Assembly: GCF_030552475.1 (NCBI RefSeq)
Contig: NZ_JAUPED010000010.1
Span: 152,152 to 216,151 of the forward strand
Direction of reading: 5' to 3'
DNA from: Mariniflexile sp. AS56
Lineage (GTDB): Bacteria; Bacteroidota; Bacteroidia; Flavobacteriales; Flavobacteriaceae
Length of the DNA: 64,000 nt
Shown: positions 51,870-60,846 of the stretch, in pieces
How positions within the stretch are numbered: position 1 is the stretch's first letter
Layout: every line of letters begins with the position of its first letter
Translations under genes and position numbers: made by a program
Notes under the pieces: model-generated
What the model was told of the DNA's origin: nothing
Seen by the model: the letters and a program-made list of their open reading frames with translations, nothing else
Database searches by the model: none

Positions 51870-52799
51870 ATGAGCGAATTAAGTGTCAATCACTTATTAG
51901 GAATCAAATATCTAAACAAACAAGATATTCAACTTATTTTTGAAACTGCCGATCATTTTAAAGAAGTGATTAACAGACCTATTAAAAAAGTACCTTCGCT
52001 AAGAGATATTACTATTGCCAATCTGTTTTTTGAAAATTCAACAAGAACAAAATTATCTTTTGAATTAGCAGAGAAACGTCTATCTGCAGATGTTCTTAAT
52101 TTTTCATCATCACAATCATCTGTAAAAAAAGGTGAAACTTTAATAGATACGGTTAATAATATCCTGTCTATGAAAGTAGATATGGTAGTAATGAGGCATC
52201 CCAATCCTGGTGCCGGTGTGTTTTTATCTAAACACGTAAAAGCGAGTATTATAAACGCAGGAGATGGCGCACACGAACACCCAACACAGGCCTTATTAGA
52301 TTCTTATTCTATTCGAGAAAAATTAGGTGGTGTTGGTGGAAAAAAAGTGGTTATTGTGGGTGATATTTTACACAGTAGGGTAGCGCTTTCAAATATATTT
52401 GCACTTCAACTACAAGGTGCAGAAGTGATGGTATGCGGGCCTAAAACCTTATTACCAAAATATATAGACACGCTAGGAGTTAAAGTGGAAACAGACTTAC
52501 GTAAAGCATTAAATTGGTGTGATGTGGCTAATATGTTACGTGTACAAAATGAACGTATGGATATTAGTTATTTTCCATCAACAAGAGAATATACACAACA
52601 ATTTGGAGTTAATAAAGAATTGCTTGATTCCTTAGATAAAGAAATAACAATCATGCATCCAGGACCTATTAATAGAGGTGTTGAGATTACAAGTGATGTG
52701 GCAGATTCGAAGCAATCTATAATTTTGGACCAGGTTCAAAATGGTGTTGCGATTAGGATGGCAGTTATTTATTTACTAGCTTCAAAAATAAAACAATAA
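51870..52799 (+). CDS. pyrB: aspartate carbamoyltranscarbamylase catalytic subunit
   Basis: Catalyses the carbamoyl phosphate + aspartate step of pyrimidine synthesis. At 309 residues it has standard length. FFENSTRTKLSFELAEKRL contains the S-T-R-T carbamoyl-phosphate motif, MRHPNPGAGVFLSK and HEHPTQALLDSYSI are further active-site segments, and MHPGPINRGVEI holds the aspartate-binding loop. No regulatory pyrI gene follows, so it is probably the unregulated trimeric type. It follows pyrR after 103 bases. Confidence 0.97.
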   Translation: MSELSVNHLLGIKYLNKQDIQLIFETADHFKEVINRPIKKVPSLRDITIANLFFENSTRTKLSFELAEKRLSADVLNFSSSQSSVKKGETLIDTVNNILSMKVDMVVMRHPNPGAGVFLSKHVKASIINAGDGAHEHPTQALLDSYSIREKLGGVGGKKVVIVGDILHSRVALSNIFALQLQGAEVMVCGPKTLLPKYIDTLGVKVETDLRKALNWCDVANMLRVQNERMDISYFPSTREYTQQFGVNKELLDSLDKEITIMHPGPINRGVEITSDVADSKQSIILDQVQNGVAIRMAVIYLLASKIKQ

Positions 52800-52802
52800 A
52801 TT

Positions 52803-53135
52803 ATGATTATAGATCAAGACGGAAATATTTCAATCATAACGCAAGAGAAAGCGACTATTATTGAGTTAGTTAAAAAAATACAAGCCTTATACCCAAAATT
52901 CAAAAACAATAATATTATTGTTGCGCTATCATCGTTAAATACTTTAGGTTTACAAGATATCGTTGAGTTTTTAGAATTATCTAACAATCACAGAGCTACA
53001 AAACAGTCGTTTGTAATTGTTTCAGATAAAATTGATTTAGACATAGTTCCAGATGAAATAATCGTTGTACCAACCAATAAAGAGGCCTACGATATTATTG
53101 AAATGGAAGAAATGGAACGCGATTTAGGCTTCTAA
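52803..53135 (+). CDS. conserved protein, possibly STAS/SpoIIAA-like
   Basis: Protein of 110 residues that starts 3 bases after the pyrB stop and lies in front of the RNase Z gene. It has alternating helices and strands (ITQEKATIIELVKKIQALYP, NNNIIVALSSLNTLGLQDI, HRATKQSFVIVSDKI) that could suit a STAS-like fold. No catalytic motif is visible. In other flavobacterial genomes proteins at this place are sometimes called ribonuclease Z because of the neighbour, but there is no metallo-beta-lactamase motif here. Function unknown. Confidence 0.65.
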   Translation: MIIDQDGNISIITQEKATIIELVKKIQALYPKFKNNNIIVALSSLNTLGLQDIVEFLELSNNHRATKQSFVIVSDKIDLDIVPDEIIVVPTNKEAYDIIEMEEMERDLGF

Positions 53136-53221
53136 AAAGTTTGTTGTTTACTTGTATATCGTTGTAGTGTTTTTTTGAAGCGCGGTTAACGACTAAACAA
53201 AAAACAAATCAACATAAAATA

Positions 53222-54127
53222 ATGAATTTAACCATATTAGGGTGTTATAGTGCTACGCCAAGAGCTTTAACAAATACCACATCGCAAGTATTAGAAATAA
53301 ACAATCACATGTTTTTAATCGATTGTGGAGAAGGCACTCAGGTAGAACTTCGCAAACATAAAATTAAGTTTAATCGTATTAAACGTGTTTTTATTTCGCA
53401 TTTACATGGCGATCATTTTTTTGGTTTAGTTGGGTTAATTTCAACATTTAGGTTGCTTAAGCGCGAAACCGAATTGCATGTTTATGGACCCAAAGGCATT
53501 AAAGAAATAGTAACGCTTCAAATGAAATTGGCCGATTCTTGGACTAATTATAACCTTATTTTTCATGAATTAACTTCAAAAGAATCTGAATTAATTTTTG
53601 AGGATGAAGAAGTAGAAGTACATACCATTCCTTTAAATCACCGTATTTACACCAATGGCTACCTTTTTAAAGAAAAGGAAGGCAACCGTAAATTGGATAT
53701 GAATTTGGTTGAAGAAGCCAATATTAATGTGGCCTATTACCGAAAATTGGCACAAGGTTTTGATGTTGAAAATGAGGATGGTTTTCTTATTAAAAACAAT
53801 ACGGTAACCAAACCTGGTTTAAAACCAAAAAGTTATGCGTTTTGTAGTGATACCATGTATAAAGAAGATATTGTGCCCATAATTAAAAATGCCGATGTGT
53901 TATACCATGAATCTACATTTTTGGAAAAACATGCACATTTAGCACCAAAAACAAAACATTCTACAGCGAAAGAAGCTGCGAGCATAGCGAAACAAGCAAA
54001 CGTGGGTACTTTATTACTGGGGCATTATTCTACTCGTTACGGTAATTTAAATTTATTTAAAGAAGAGGCACAAGAAGTTTTTGATACTGTTGAATTGTGC
54101 GAAGACGGGAAAATATTTAGTTTTTAG
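53222..54127 (+). CDS. rnz: ribonuclease Z
   Basis: tRNA 3'-processing endonuclease, metallo-beta-lactamase fold, 301 residues. The zinc motif is SHLHGDHFFGL; further ligands are in FCSDTMY (Asp) and LLGHYSTRY (His), with HESTF in between. The N-terminus LTILGCYSATPR follows the pattern of short-form RNase Z, and the central EEANINVAYYRKLAQGF insert region is present. Because 3' CCA is not encoded in either tRNA gene of the window, this enzyme is expected to be needed. Its 3' end overlaps the convergent gene by 11 bases. Confidence 0.95.
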   Translation: MNLTILGCYSATPRALTNTTSQVLEINNHMFLIDCGEGTQVELRKHKIKFNRIKRVFISHLHGDHFFGLVGLISTFRLLKRETELHVYGPKGIKEIVTLQMKLADSWTNYNLIFHELTSKESELIFEDEEVEVHTIPLNHRIYTNGYLFKEKEGNRKLDMNLVEEANINVAYYRKLAQGFDVENEDGFLIKNNTVTKPGLKPKSYAFCSDTMYKEDIVPIIKNADVLYHESTFLEKHAHLAPKTKHSTAKEAASIAKQANVGTLLLGHYSTRYGNLNLFKEEAQEVFDTVELCEDGKIFSF

Positions 54128-54533
54128 ATTCTTCTGAATTTAAAACCCATTGAATTGCTTCATCTAAAGATTCACACAGTTTTACGCTACTTTGTAAAAA
54201 CATTTTTTCTAAAGTAGAGCTCATAAAACCAGCATCATTATACCAAACTAAGGCTGCAGTGTCAATTAAATCATATTCTTTACTAAAGGTAACCCAAACA
54301 AAAGGATCAACAGAATAGGAGTGCACCTTGTTGGATATAAATCCGATTTTTTTTGAAGTGCCATATTGCTCAATAAGCATATTAGCAATTTTTTTAATTA
54401 TTAAATAATCTACATGAATTTCTTGGTTCAATTCAGCCACTACAAAATCGTCACAAATAAAAAACTTCCCAAACGAAAGTTGTATTTTTTTATGATCAAA
54501 CTTTGTTAGATTTTCAGATGCTTCAAACTCCAT
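54117..54533 (-). CDS. SpoIIAA/STAS-like protein (copy A)
   Basis: Protein of 138 residues with no named family, clearly paralogous to the next gene (54660-55079): FGKFFICDDFVVAEL vs FGDFYFIENFFISEM, IGFISNKVHSYSVDP vs IGYISNRVNSYSMSP. The alpha/beta pattern and the terminal helix (SLDEAIQWVLN) recall STAS/SpoIIAA-like domains. Its end overlaps the rnz end by 11 bases. It could bind a partner by a switch mechanism; function unknown. Confidence 0.7.
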   Translation of the reverse strand: MEFEASENLTKFDHKKIQLSFGKFFICDDFVVAELNQEIHVDYLIIKKIANMLIEQYGTSKKIGFISNKVHSYSVDPFVWVTFSKEYDLIDTAALVWYNDAGFMSSTLEKMFLQSSVKLCESLDEAIQWVLNSEESKN

Positions 54534-54659
54534 TGTAAAGTAAGATACAGCTTTTTTTTAAACAGCCATAATTTAACTTGAGGGTGTTAACCCCTTTTAG
54601 AATATATTCTAAGCAGTTTTTATATATAAAGTAGAGTAGGAGTGAATTGAAATTTTAAA

Positions 54660-55079
54660 TTATACGTGTGTAAATTCTCGTAAATCTAAAATCCGGTTGA
54701 TAGCCTCTTCTAAGGAAAAGCAACGCTTTATTTTTGTTTTAGTAAGTTGTTTTTCTAATGATGCGTTTAAATAAGCTCTGTTCGTATAGGTAACAATAGC
54801 ACCTGCAACAATCATATTATTATATTTTTTTTGAACCTTACTCCATGTTTGTGGACTCATAGAATATGAATTTACACGATTAGAGATATAACCTATACTG
54901 GAATCTGGTCCATAAAATTCTAAAATATGAACCATGGTACTTTGAATCATTTCCCAATCGAAATGGACACCTTCATGCATTTCAGATATAAAGAAATTTT
55001 CTATAAAATAAAAATCACCAAAAGGCATTTCTATTTTATAGTGTTTGAGTTCAAAATAGGGGGAGTTTTCAAACTTCAT
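54660..55079 (-). CDS. SpoIIAA/STAS-like protein (copy B)
   Basis: Protein of 139 residues from ATG 55079; a start at 55121 would add 14 residues with little support. Paralogue of copy A, with the conserved G-Y/F-I-S-N-R/K-V-N/H-S-Y-S block. The copies are divided by a 126-base gap, so each may have its own promoter. The fold is probably STAS-like (LEEAINRILDL at the end). Neither copy shows the Ser phosphorylation site of SpoIIAA, so a partner-switch role is not supported directly. Confidence 0.68.
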   Translation of the reverse strand: MKFENSPYFELKHYKIEMPFGDFYFIENFFISEMHEGVHFDWEMIQSTMVHILEFYGPDSSIGYISNRVNSYSMSPQTWSKVQKKYNNMIVAGAIVTYTNRAYLNASLEKQLTKTKIKRCFSLEEAINRILDLREFTHV

Positions 55080-55165
55080 TTTATTAGTTTTGGGATTTGC
55101 AAATTTAAAGAGTTTAACCAAGGTTTTATTTAAAATAGAGTTTATATTTTTATTATTTTTACCTA

Positions 55166-55813
55166 ATGGAAAAGGATTTAAGTAATTATAGAAAGTCTTA
55201 CGAGAAGAGTGCGTTTCGTTTAAAGGATGCTCCCGAAAACCCTATAGAATTATTTCAAAAATGGTTTTATGAGGTGGATAAGTTTTTTGTTGAAGATGAA
55301 ACCAATGCCATGACCATTTCTACAATGGGTTTAGATGGGTATCCCAAAAACAGGGTTGTATTGCTAAAACGGTTTACACATGAAGGTTTTATTTTTTATA
55401 CCAATTATAATAGTGACAAAGGTAAAGCCATAACAGAAAACCCAAATGTATGTTTGTCTTTTTTTTGGCATGGTGCCGAACGTCAAATTATTATTAAAGG
55501 TAAGGCTGAAAAAATTGCAGCTAATTTAAGTGATGGATATTTTGAATCTAGGCCACGAGGAAGTCAATTAGGTGCTTTAGTTTCAAACCAAAGTGAAGTT
55601 GTTGCGAATAGGGAATATTTGGAACAAAAATTATTAGATTTAGAGAAGACTTTTGAAGGGAAAGAAATTGAACGACCAAAACATTGGGGCGGTTATATTA
55701 TTAAACCTATAGAAATTGAATTCTGGCAAGGTCGCCCTAATAGATTACACGACAGAATACGATACCAACTGCAAGAAGATTACACATGGTCCATTAATCG
55801 ACTATCTCCGTAA
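55166..55813 (+). CDS. pdxH: pyridoxamine 5'-phosphate oxidase
   Basis: FMN-dependent oxidase making PLP, 215 residues (full length). Visible are NAMTISTMGLDGYPKNRVVLL, FIFYTNYNSDKGKAI (FMN contact), CLSFFWHGAERQIIIKG, SRPRGSQLGALVSNQS and the C-terminal EFWQGRPNRLHDRI motif with RLHDR. It is divergent from the copy-B gene across a short gap and supplies PLP used by, for example, the class IV aminotransferase and the D-cysteine desulfhydrase in this window. Confidence 0.96.
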   Translation: MEKDLSNYRKSYEKSAFRLKDAPENPIELFQKWFYEVDKFFVEDETNAMTISTMGLDGYPKNRVVLLKRFTHEGFIFYTNYNSDKGKAITENPNVCLSFFWHGAERQIIIKGKAEKIAANLSDGYFESRPRGSQLGALVSNQSEVVANREYLEQKLLDLEKTFEGKEIERPKHWGGYIIKPIEIEFWQGRPNRLHDRIRYQLQEDYTWSINRLSP

Positions 55814-55978
55814 ATTACATGATGAAATACATTTAATTCATACTGCATAATGTATTTCAACGATTAAATACATTATAAATCGATGAAATGCATGTTTTTC
55901 ATCGATTTTAACATTTCGTTAACATTTACTTCAAGTTAGGCTGCTATTTTTACAGAACCAAACCTAAATTACCTACTT

Positions 55979-56473
55979 ATGAAGTTATTAACGAAACTGC
56001 CTTTATTGGCATTGTTGGCTATGTTGAGCTTTTCCTGTACAACAGATAGCCTTGATGATAATGCAGATACAATTGAATTAACGCTTTCAAATCCCGAAAC
56101 AAAAACAATTGAAGTAGAAATACTTGAACTACTTAATAACCATAGAGTATCTGTAGGCTTAACAGCTTTGGGGGATATGTCGGTTGTGAAATCGGTAGCT
56201 TTTACACACACCGATTATATGGTCGATAATAATGAAGTCTCTCACGCTAACTTTTACAAAAGAAGTGATTACCTAAAAACAAACGCTGGCGCTTCTAGAG
56301 TGTCTGAAAATGTAGCTTATGGTTACAGTTCGGCAGACTCTGTAGTTAGAGCTTGGCTAAAAAGCGACTCACACCGTTTAAACATTGAAGGTGATTTTAC
56401 AAATTTCGATTTAGCTGCTGAGCAAAATGCAGAAGGTAAATGGTATTACACCAACATTTTTATAAAAAAATAA
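55979..56473 (+). CDS. CAP-domain (SCP/PR1) lipoprotein
   Basis: Exported protein of 164 residues. The lipoprotein signal ends LSFSCTTDS; the CAP domain starts near residue 40: EILELLNNHRVSVGLTALGD, AFTHTDYMVDNNEVSHANF (His of the CAP cavity), SENVAYGYSSADSVVRAWL and DSHRLNIEGDFTNFDLAAEQ. CAP proteins bind lipids or sterols or show peptidase-like folds; no proven activity for this group. It is monocistronic, followed by a gap with terminator-like hairpins. Confidence 0.9.
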   Translation: MKLLTKLPLLALLAMLSFSCTTDSLDDNADTIELTLSNPETKTIEVEILELLNNHRVSVGLTALGDMSVVKSVAFTHTDYMVDNNEVSHANFYKRSDYLKTNAGASRVSENVAYGYSSADSVVRAWLKSDSHRLNIEGDFTNFDLAAEQNAEGKWYYTNIFIKK

Positions 56474-56612
56474 AGTTGTTTATTCAAACAACCATCTCAT
56501 AACCAATAATTACTCTTTAATAGCCATTAAGGTGCTGTTTTTAATAGCACATTGAAGGATTGATAGGTTATTTTAATAGCTTAGTTGTTATTAAATTTAG
56601 CTTTTGGTTTAG

Positions 56613-56636
56613 AATCCTCTCAGTTTTGGGAGGATT
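56613..56636 (+). terminator. terminator-like hairpin after CAP gene
   Basis: AATCCTC (56613-56619)/GAGGATT (56630-56636) with a 10-base loop and a TATTTATTT tail, 140 bases after the CAP stop codon. The rest of the 450-base gap shows a GTGCT/AGCAC hairpin near 56531-56549 and no coding frame. Confidence 0.55.
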
Positions 56637-56865
56637 TATTTATTTCTATTTATTAAATTGAATAAGGGGAAAGGGAGTATTGCATATTGCACCCAATTCC
56701 TGTTTATTGTTAGAAAATCGAATGTCAGTTATATTCTTTTCTTATAGTTTATACCTAAATACTTCCGATACCTAAACTTCCCAAGAGTAATGAGGGATTT
56801 TAAATAAGTAGTCAAATTCTAAATTGAAATTATTTTCAAGCACAAAGGATTTTAAATCCAAACAA

Positions 56866-56899
56866 AAAACCATCAAAAGGATAGCCCTTTGATGGTTTT
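56866..56899 (-). terminator. terminator of the adhesin/OmpA operon
   Basis: AAAACCATCAAA (56866-56877)/TTTGATGGTTTT (56888-56899), 26 bases beyond the last OmpA-family gene. On the minus strand it is followed by a T run. It closes the surface operon. Confidence 0.8.
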
Positions 56900-56924
56900 A
56901 ATATATACTGAAATGGAGTGTGCT

Positions 56925-58844
56925 TTACTCCGTTTTAATGATAATAAACTGTGTGCGTCTGTTTAATTGGTGTTGCTCTTCTGTGCAATCTACGCCATCA
57001 GCACATTGGTTCGCTAGTTTTTGTTCGCCATAACCTTTATAATCACTAATTCTTGCCAGATCAACTCCTTTACTTATTAAGTAATTGTACGTGGTCTTTG
57101 CTCTTTCTTGTGAAAGTATACCATTGTATCGAGATGAACCTCTTGAATCTGTATGAGATTCTATTTTGATAATCATATCAGGGTATGTGGTCATCATTAA
57201 ATTTACAATACGGTCTAATTCTGTGGTACTGTCTGGTCTAATGGCAAATTTGTTATAATCGAAATAGATAGGTTGCAGTTCTGTAATAGGCGGCACTTCC
57301 TTCTTTTGCGGATTTAAGCCGGTATCAGCATTTATACTGGTCACGGCTTTGTCTATACCTTTAGAGGTTATAGGCAGCGTAGCATCCTCATATAAGTCGT
57401 TTTTAACCTGAATGTAGTAGTCGGTATTTCTATCAATATTTATTTCGAAACGCCCATTTTCATCCGTTTCTAAAGTTGCAATAGGGTTGCTTAAACCATC
57501 TAGCAACGTAATTACGGCATTTGCTATAGGTGTGTTTGTTTCTGTGTCTGTTACGGTTCCTTCAATTTTTAATGGTGGAACGCGGTCATAAGCATAAATA
57601 TCATCGCTGCCTATACCACCATCTCTGTTAGAAGCAAAGTACCCAGATAAGCCATCTTCGTTCATGAAAAACGAGAAATCGTCTTTACTTGAGTTTACTG
57701 GAACACCTAAATTGATAACATTTATTATCTTGTTGTTTTCGTCTGCAACGGTTCCGAAAATATCAAGTAAGCCCAACCCAGCATGACCATCGGAAGCTAA
57801 GAAAAGGTTGTCCTCACTATTTATAAACGGAAAGCTTTCATTTTTGTTTGTATTTACAGTACTTCCTAAATTTTGTGGTGTACCAAAACCAGTAGGAGTT
57901 AGGTCTACATAGTAAATATCTGTACCTCCTAAGCCTCCAGGCATATCGGAAGCAAAGTATAATTTTGTTTCGTCGTTATTTAAAGCAGGGTGCGAGATAG
58001 AGTAGGCGCTACTGTTAATAGATAGGTCTTCAATGTTGGTCCATTCTCCATCTACCAAGGTAGCTTTGTGAATTTTAAGGTTTGTTTGGCCTTCTTCTGT
58101 TCTTCCTAAAGTTTGGTTATTAAAGTCGTTTCTAGAAAAATACATGGTTGTACCATCTTTAGAAATGGTAAGCGGTCCTTCATGAAATACCGTATTCACA
58201 TCACCTTTTAATTTAGATTTGTGATTTACGATACTATCTGTATTTGATTTGGCTTTTACATAAATATCTAAAAACGGTTCATTGTTCCAGCCGTAAGTAT
58301 GTTTCACACTTACACCTTCATCTCTAGAAGAAACGAAATAGATATTACCATCTTTTTCATAGGCACCAAAATCGCTAAATTTAGAATTGAAGTTAATGTC
58401 TTTTAACGAGTAATTTGCTTTGGCTATAAAAACACTATTTAAAAAATATTCATCATTTAAAAAGGCACTTTCATTAATCTCTCCACCTGATTCTTTATAG
58501 CGTTTTAACCATACACGAGATTCTTTATAATCTTTAACACCTCGTAAGGCTTGTGCGTAATTATAGTAATATTGATTAGGAACGCTTGCTTGCTCGACCG
58601 TTTTTTTATAATATACAGTGGCAGCATCGGGTTTTCTCATGTAAGCATAACTATCTGCAAGTTGTCTAGTCGCATAATTTGCATTGTCATTTTTTGAAAT
58701 TAACTCTTCGTAAACACTCGCAGCATCAACAAATGAAAATTTATTGAATAAATTATCAGCTTTTTTCTGTAAACCAGATTGCGCAAAAGTAGTGATGCTT
58801 AGTACTAAAGCAATACTAGTAAGTATGTAGTTTTTTAATCTCAT
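56925..58844 (-). CDS. OmpA-family protein with PD40 repeats (copy B)
   Basis: Outer-membrane associated protein of 639 residues. Signal peptide (SIALVLSITTFAQ); TPR-like helices (about 25-150, LADSYAYMRKPDAATVYY); PD40/WD40-like beta-propeller repeats (about 160-420, LYFASDMPGGLGGTDIYYVD); a CarboxypepD_reg-like domain (about 430-500, GTVTDTETNTPIANAVITLL); and an OmpA peptidoglycan-binding domain (about 530-639, IESHTDSRGSSRYNG and LNRRTQF). It resembles PorE-type proteins of the T9SS. Paralogue of the next gene, likely co-transcribed with PorP/SprF and the adhesin. Confidence 0.9.
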   Translation of the reverse strand: MRLKNYILTSIALVLSITTFAQSGLQKKADNLFNKFSFVDAASVYEELISKNDNANYATRQLADSYAYMRKPDAATVYYKKTVEQASVPNQYYYNYAQALRGVKDYKESRVWLKRYKESGGEINESAFLNDEYFLNSVFIAKANYSLKDINFNSKFSDFGAYEKDGNIYFVSSRDEGVSVKHTYGWNNEPFLDIYVKAKSNTDSIVNHKSKLKGDVNTVFHEGPLTISKDGTTMYFSRNDFNNQTLGRTEEGQTNLKIHKATLVDGEWTNIEDLSINSSAYSISHPALNNDETKLYFASDMPGGLGGTDIYYVDLTPTGFGTPQNLGSTVNTNKNESFPFINSEDNLFLASDGHAGLGLLDIFGTVADENNKIINVINLGVPVNSSKDDFSFFMNEDGLSGYFASNRDGGIGSDDIYAYDRVPPLKIEGTVTDTETNTPIANAVITLLDGLSNPIATLETDENGRFEINIDRNTDYYIQVKNDLYEDATLPITSKGIDKAVTSINADTGLNPQKKEVPPITELQPIYFDYNKFAIRPDSTTELDRIVNLMMTTYPDMIIKIESHTDSRGSSRYNGILSQERAKTTYNYLISKGVDLARISDYKGYGEQKLANQCADGVDCTEEQHQLNRRTQFIIIKTE

Positions 58845-58918
58845 GGGGTCTTTATTTTAATTAAAAAAATCTAGCAAAAGAGTTTTTATATATTGAAACA
58901 CACGTGATATGAGGTGTG

Positions 58919-60835
58919 CTATTCCATTTTAACAACTATAAACTGTGTACGTCTATTTAATTGATGATCTGCTTCTTCACAGTTTTCACCATCTTGACAA
59001 CCATTTGTTAATCTACGTTCACCATAACCTGTATGTTCTGTGATTCTAGCAGGATCGATGCCTTTAGATACTAAATAATCGTAAGTTGAATTGGCTCTGT
59101 CAATAGATAATTTATCGTTATAAGAAAGCTTACCTCTAGAATCGGTATGCGACTCGATACGGATAACCATTTCAGGATAATCATTAGTCATTAAATTTAC
59201 AATCTTATCTAATTCTAGAGCAGCATCATCTCTAATTTTGTGCTTGTCATAATCAAAGTAAATCGTGTTTAATTCAGCAAGTTTTACGACATCCGGTAAC
59301 GGATTTAGTAATAGATTAGCGCTTATTGTAATAAGTTCTGTTTGAACATTTTTAGACGTAAACTTTCTGTAATCGTCAATATATTTGTCTTGACTAGCAA
59401 CAATTTTATAATCTTTATTTCTGTCGATGTTTATTTGGTAAAAACCATTTTCATCGGTTTCCATGTAGGCTATTTTATTGTCTTTATCGTCATACAAAGT
59501 TATAATTGAATTTGCGATTGGTTTTGTATTGATGGCATCAACAACAACACCTTCTACTTGAAGTGTTGGTACTCTATGAAACGCATAAATATCATCACTA
59601 CCACGACCACCTTGCCTATTAGAAGCGAAATAGCCTGTAATCCCATTTTGACTCATTGAAAATGAAAAATCATCTTTATTTGAGTTTACTGGAACACCTA
59701 AGTTTATCACATCAACAATTTCATCATCTTCACCTTTTATGGTTCCGAATATATCAAGTAAACCTAAACCTGTATGGCCATCAGAAGAAAAGAATAGGGT
59801 ACCTTCATTATTAATAAAAGGAAAACCTTCAGCACTTTCTGTGTTTATAACTTTCCCCATGTTTTGAAGGTCTCTAAGAGTACCGTCAGGGTATATGTTT
59901 ACAACCCAAATATCTGAACCACCTCGTGATCCAGGTCTATCTGAAGCAAAATATAATTTCGTGTCATCACTATTTAAAGCAGCATGTTGGGTTGAAAAAT
60001 TATCGCCATTAATAGATAAATCTTCCAAATTAGTCCAAATACTATCTTTTAGTGTGGCTCTATAAATTTTCATATTGGTAAGGCCTTTTTTATCCTTCAC
60101 TTCAATATTATCTTTATAATTATTTCTAGAGAAATACATGGTTTTACCATCTTTTGTTATGGTAACAGGGCCATCGTGATATATAGAGTTCACATCACCT
60201 TTTAATTTCGCTGTATGATCTACATTTCGTTTATTCCCGACTTCAGTTACATATATATCTAAAAAAGGTTGCTCGTTCCAACCATATAATCGTTTTACGG
60301 CAACACCTTCATCTCTTGCAGATGTGAAGTATACTTTCCCATTATGTTCGAATGCACCAAAATCGCTAAACTTAGAATTGAATCGAACGCGGTCTAAAAA
60401 GTATTGTTGTTTGGCACCAAAAACGCTGGTTATAAAATTGACATCTTTAGAATAATCATTCGCATTTACAACACCACCAGAATCTTTAAAACGTTGTAAC
60501 CATTCTTGAGATTCCTTATATTTTTTCATTCCACGAAGCGACTGCGCATATTTATAATAATATTCTACAGGAACATTCTCTTGTTTTACAACATTTTTAT
60601 AATATCTAGAAGCATTATTTGGGTCTCTTAAGAAAGCATAACAATCTGCTAGTTGTCTGGTTGCGTAATCTTTGTTGTAGTTATTTGATATAAGCTCCCT
60701 GTAAACTTCGGCAGCTTTAACAAAAGAGAATTTATTAAATAAAGTGTCTGCTCGTTTTTGTCTTCCTTGTTGAGAAAACATAGAAACACTTAACATTAAT
60801 GCGATACAAACTAATATGTAATTTTTTATTTTCAT
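58919..60835 (-). CDS. OmpA-family protein with PD40 repeats (copy A)
   Basis: Protein of 638 residues with the same order of parts as copy B: signal peptide, TPR-like helices (LADCYAFLRDPNNASRYY), propeller repeats (LYFASDRPGSRGGSDIWVVN), CarboxypepD_reg-like domain (VVVDAINTKPIANSIITLYD) and OmpA domain (IESHTDSRGKLSYND). The pair is a tandem duplication with many conserved blocks and different surface residues. Between them lie 74 bases. It starts 11 bases after the PorP/SprF gene and may anchor the secreted adhesin to the cell wall. Confidence 0.9.
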   Translation of the reverse strand: MKIKNYILVCIALMLSVSMFSQQGRQKRADTLFNKFSFVKAAEVYRELISNNYNKDYATRQLADCYAFLRDPNNASRYYKNVVKQENVPVEYYYKYAQSLRGMKKYKESQEWLQRFKDSGGVVNANDYSKDVNFITSVFGAKQQYFLDRVRFNSKFSDFGAFEHNGKVYFTSARDEGVAVKRLYGWNEQPFLDIYVTEVGNKRNVDHTAKLKGDVNSIYHDGPVTITKDGKTMYFSRNNYKDNIEVKDKKGLTNMKIYRATLKDSIWTNLEDLSINGDNFSTQHAALNSDDTKLYFASDRPGSRGGSDIWVVNIYPDGTLRDLQNMGKVINTESAEGFPFINNEGTLFFSSDGHTGLGLLDIFGTIKGEDDEIVDVINLGVPVNSNKDDFSFSMSQNGITGYFASNRQGGRGSDDIYAFHRVPTLQVEGVVVDAINTKPIANSIITLYDDKDNKIAYMETDENGFYQINIDRNKDYKIVASQDKYIDDYRKFTSKNVQTELITISANLLLNPLPDVVKLAELNTIYFDYDKHKIRDDAALELDKIVNLMTNDYPEMVIRIESHTDSRGKLSYNDKLSIDRANSTYDYLVSKGIDPARITEHTGYGERRLTNGCQDGENCEEADHQLNRRTQFIVVKME

Positions 60836-60846
60836 TAAAAATCGTA

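Noticed and set aside
52803..53135. Calling the 110-aa protein behind pyrB a ribonuclease Z
   Set aside because: No metallo-beta-lactamase motif; the real RNase Z is the next gene.
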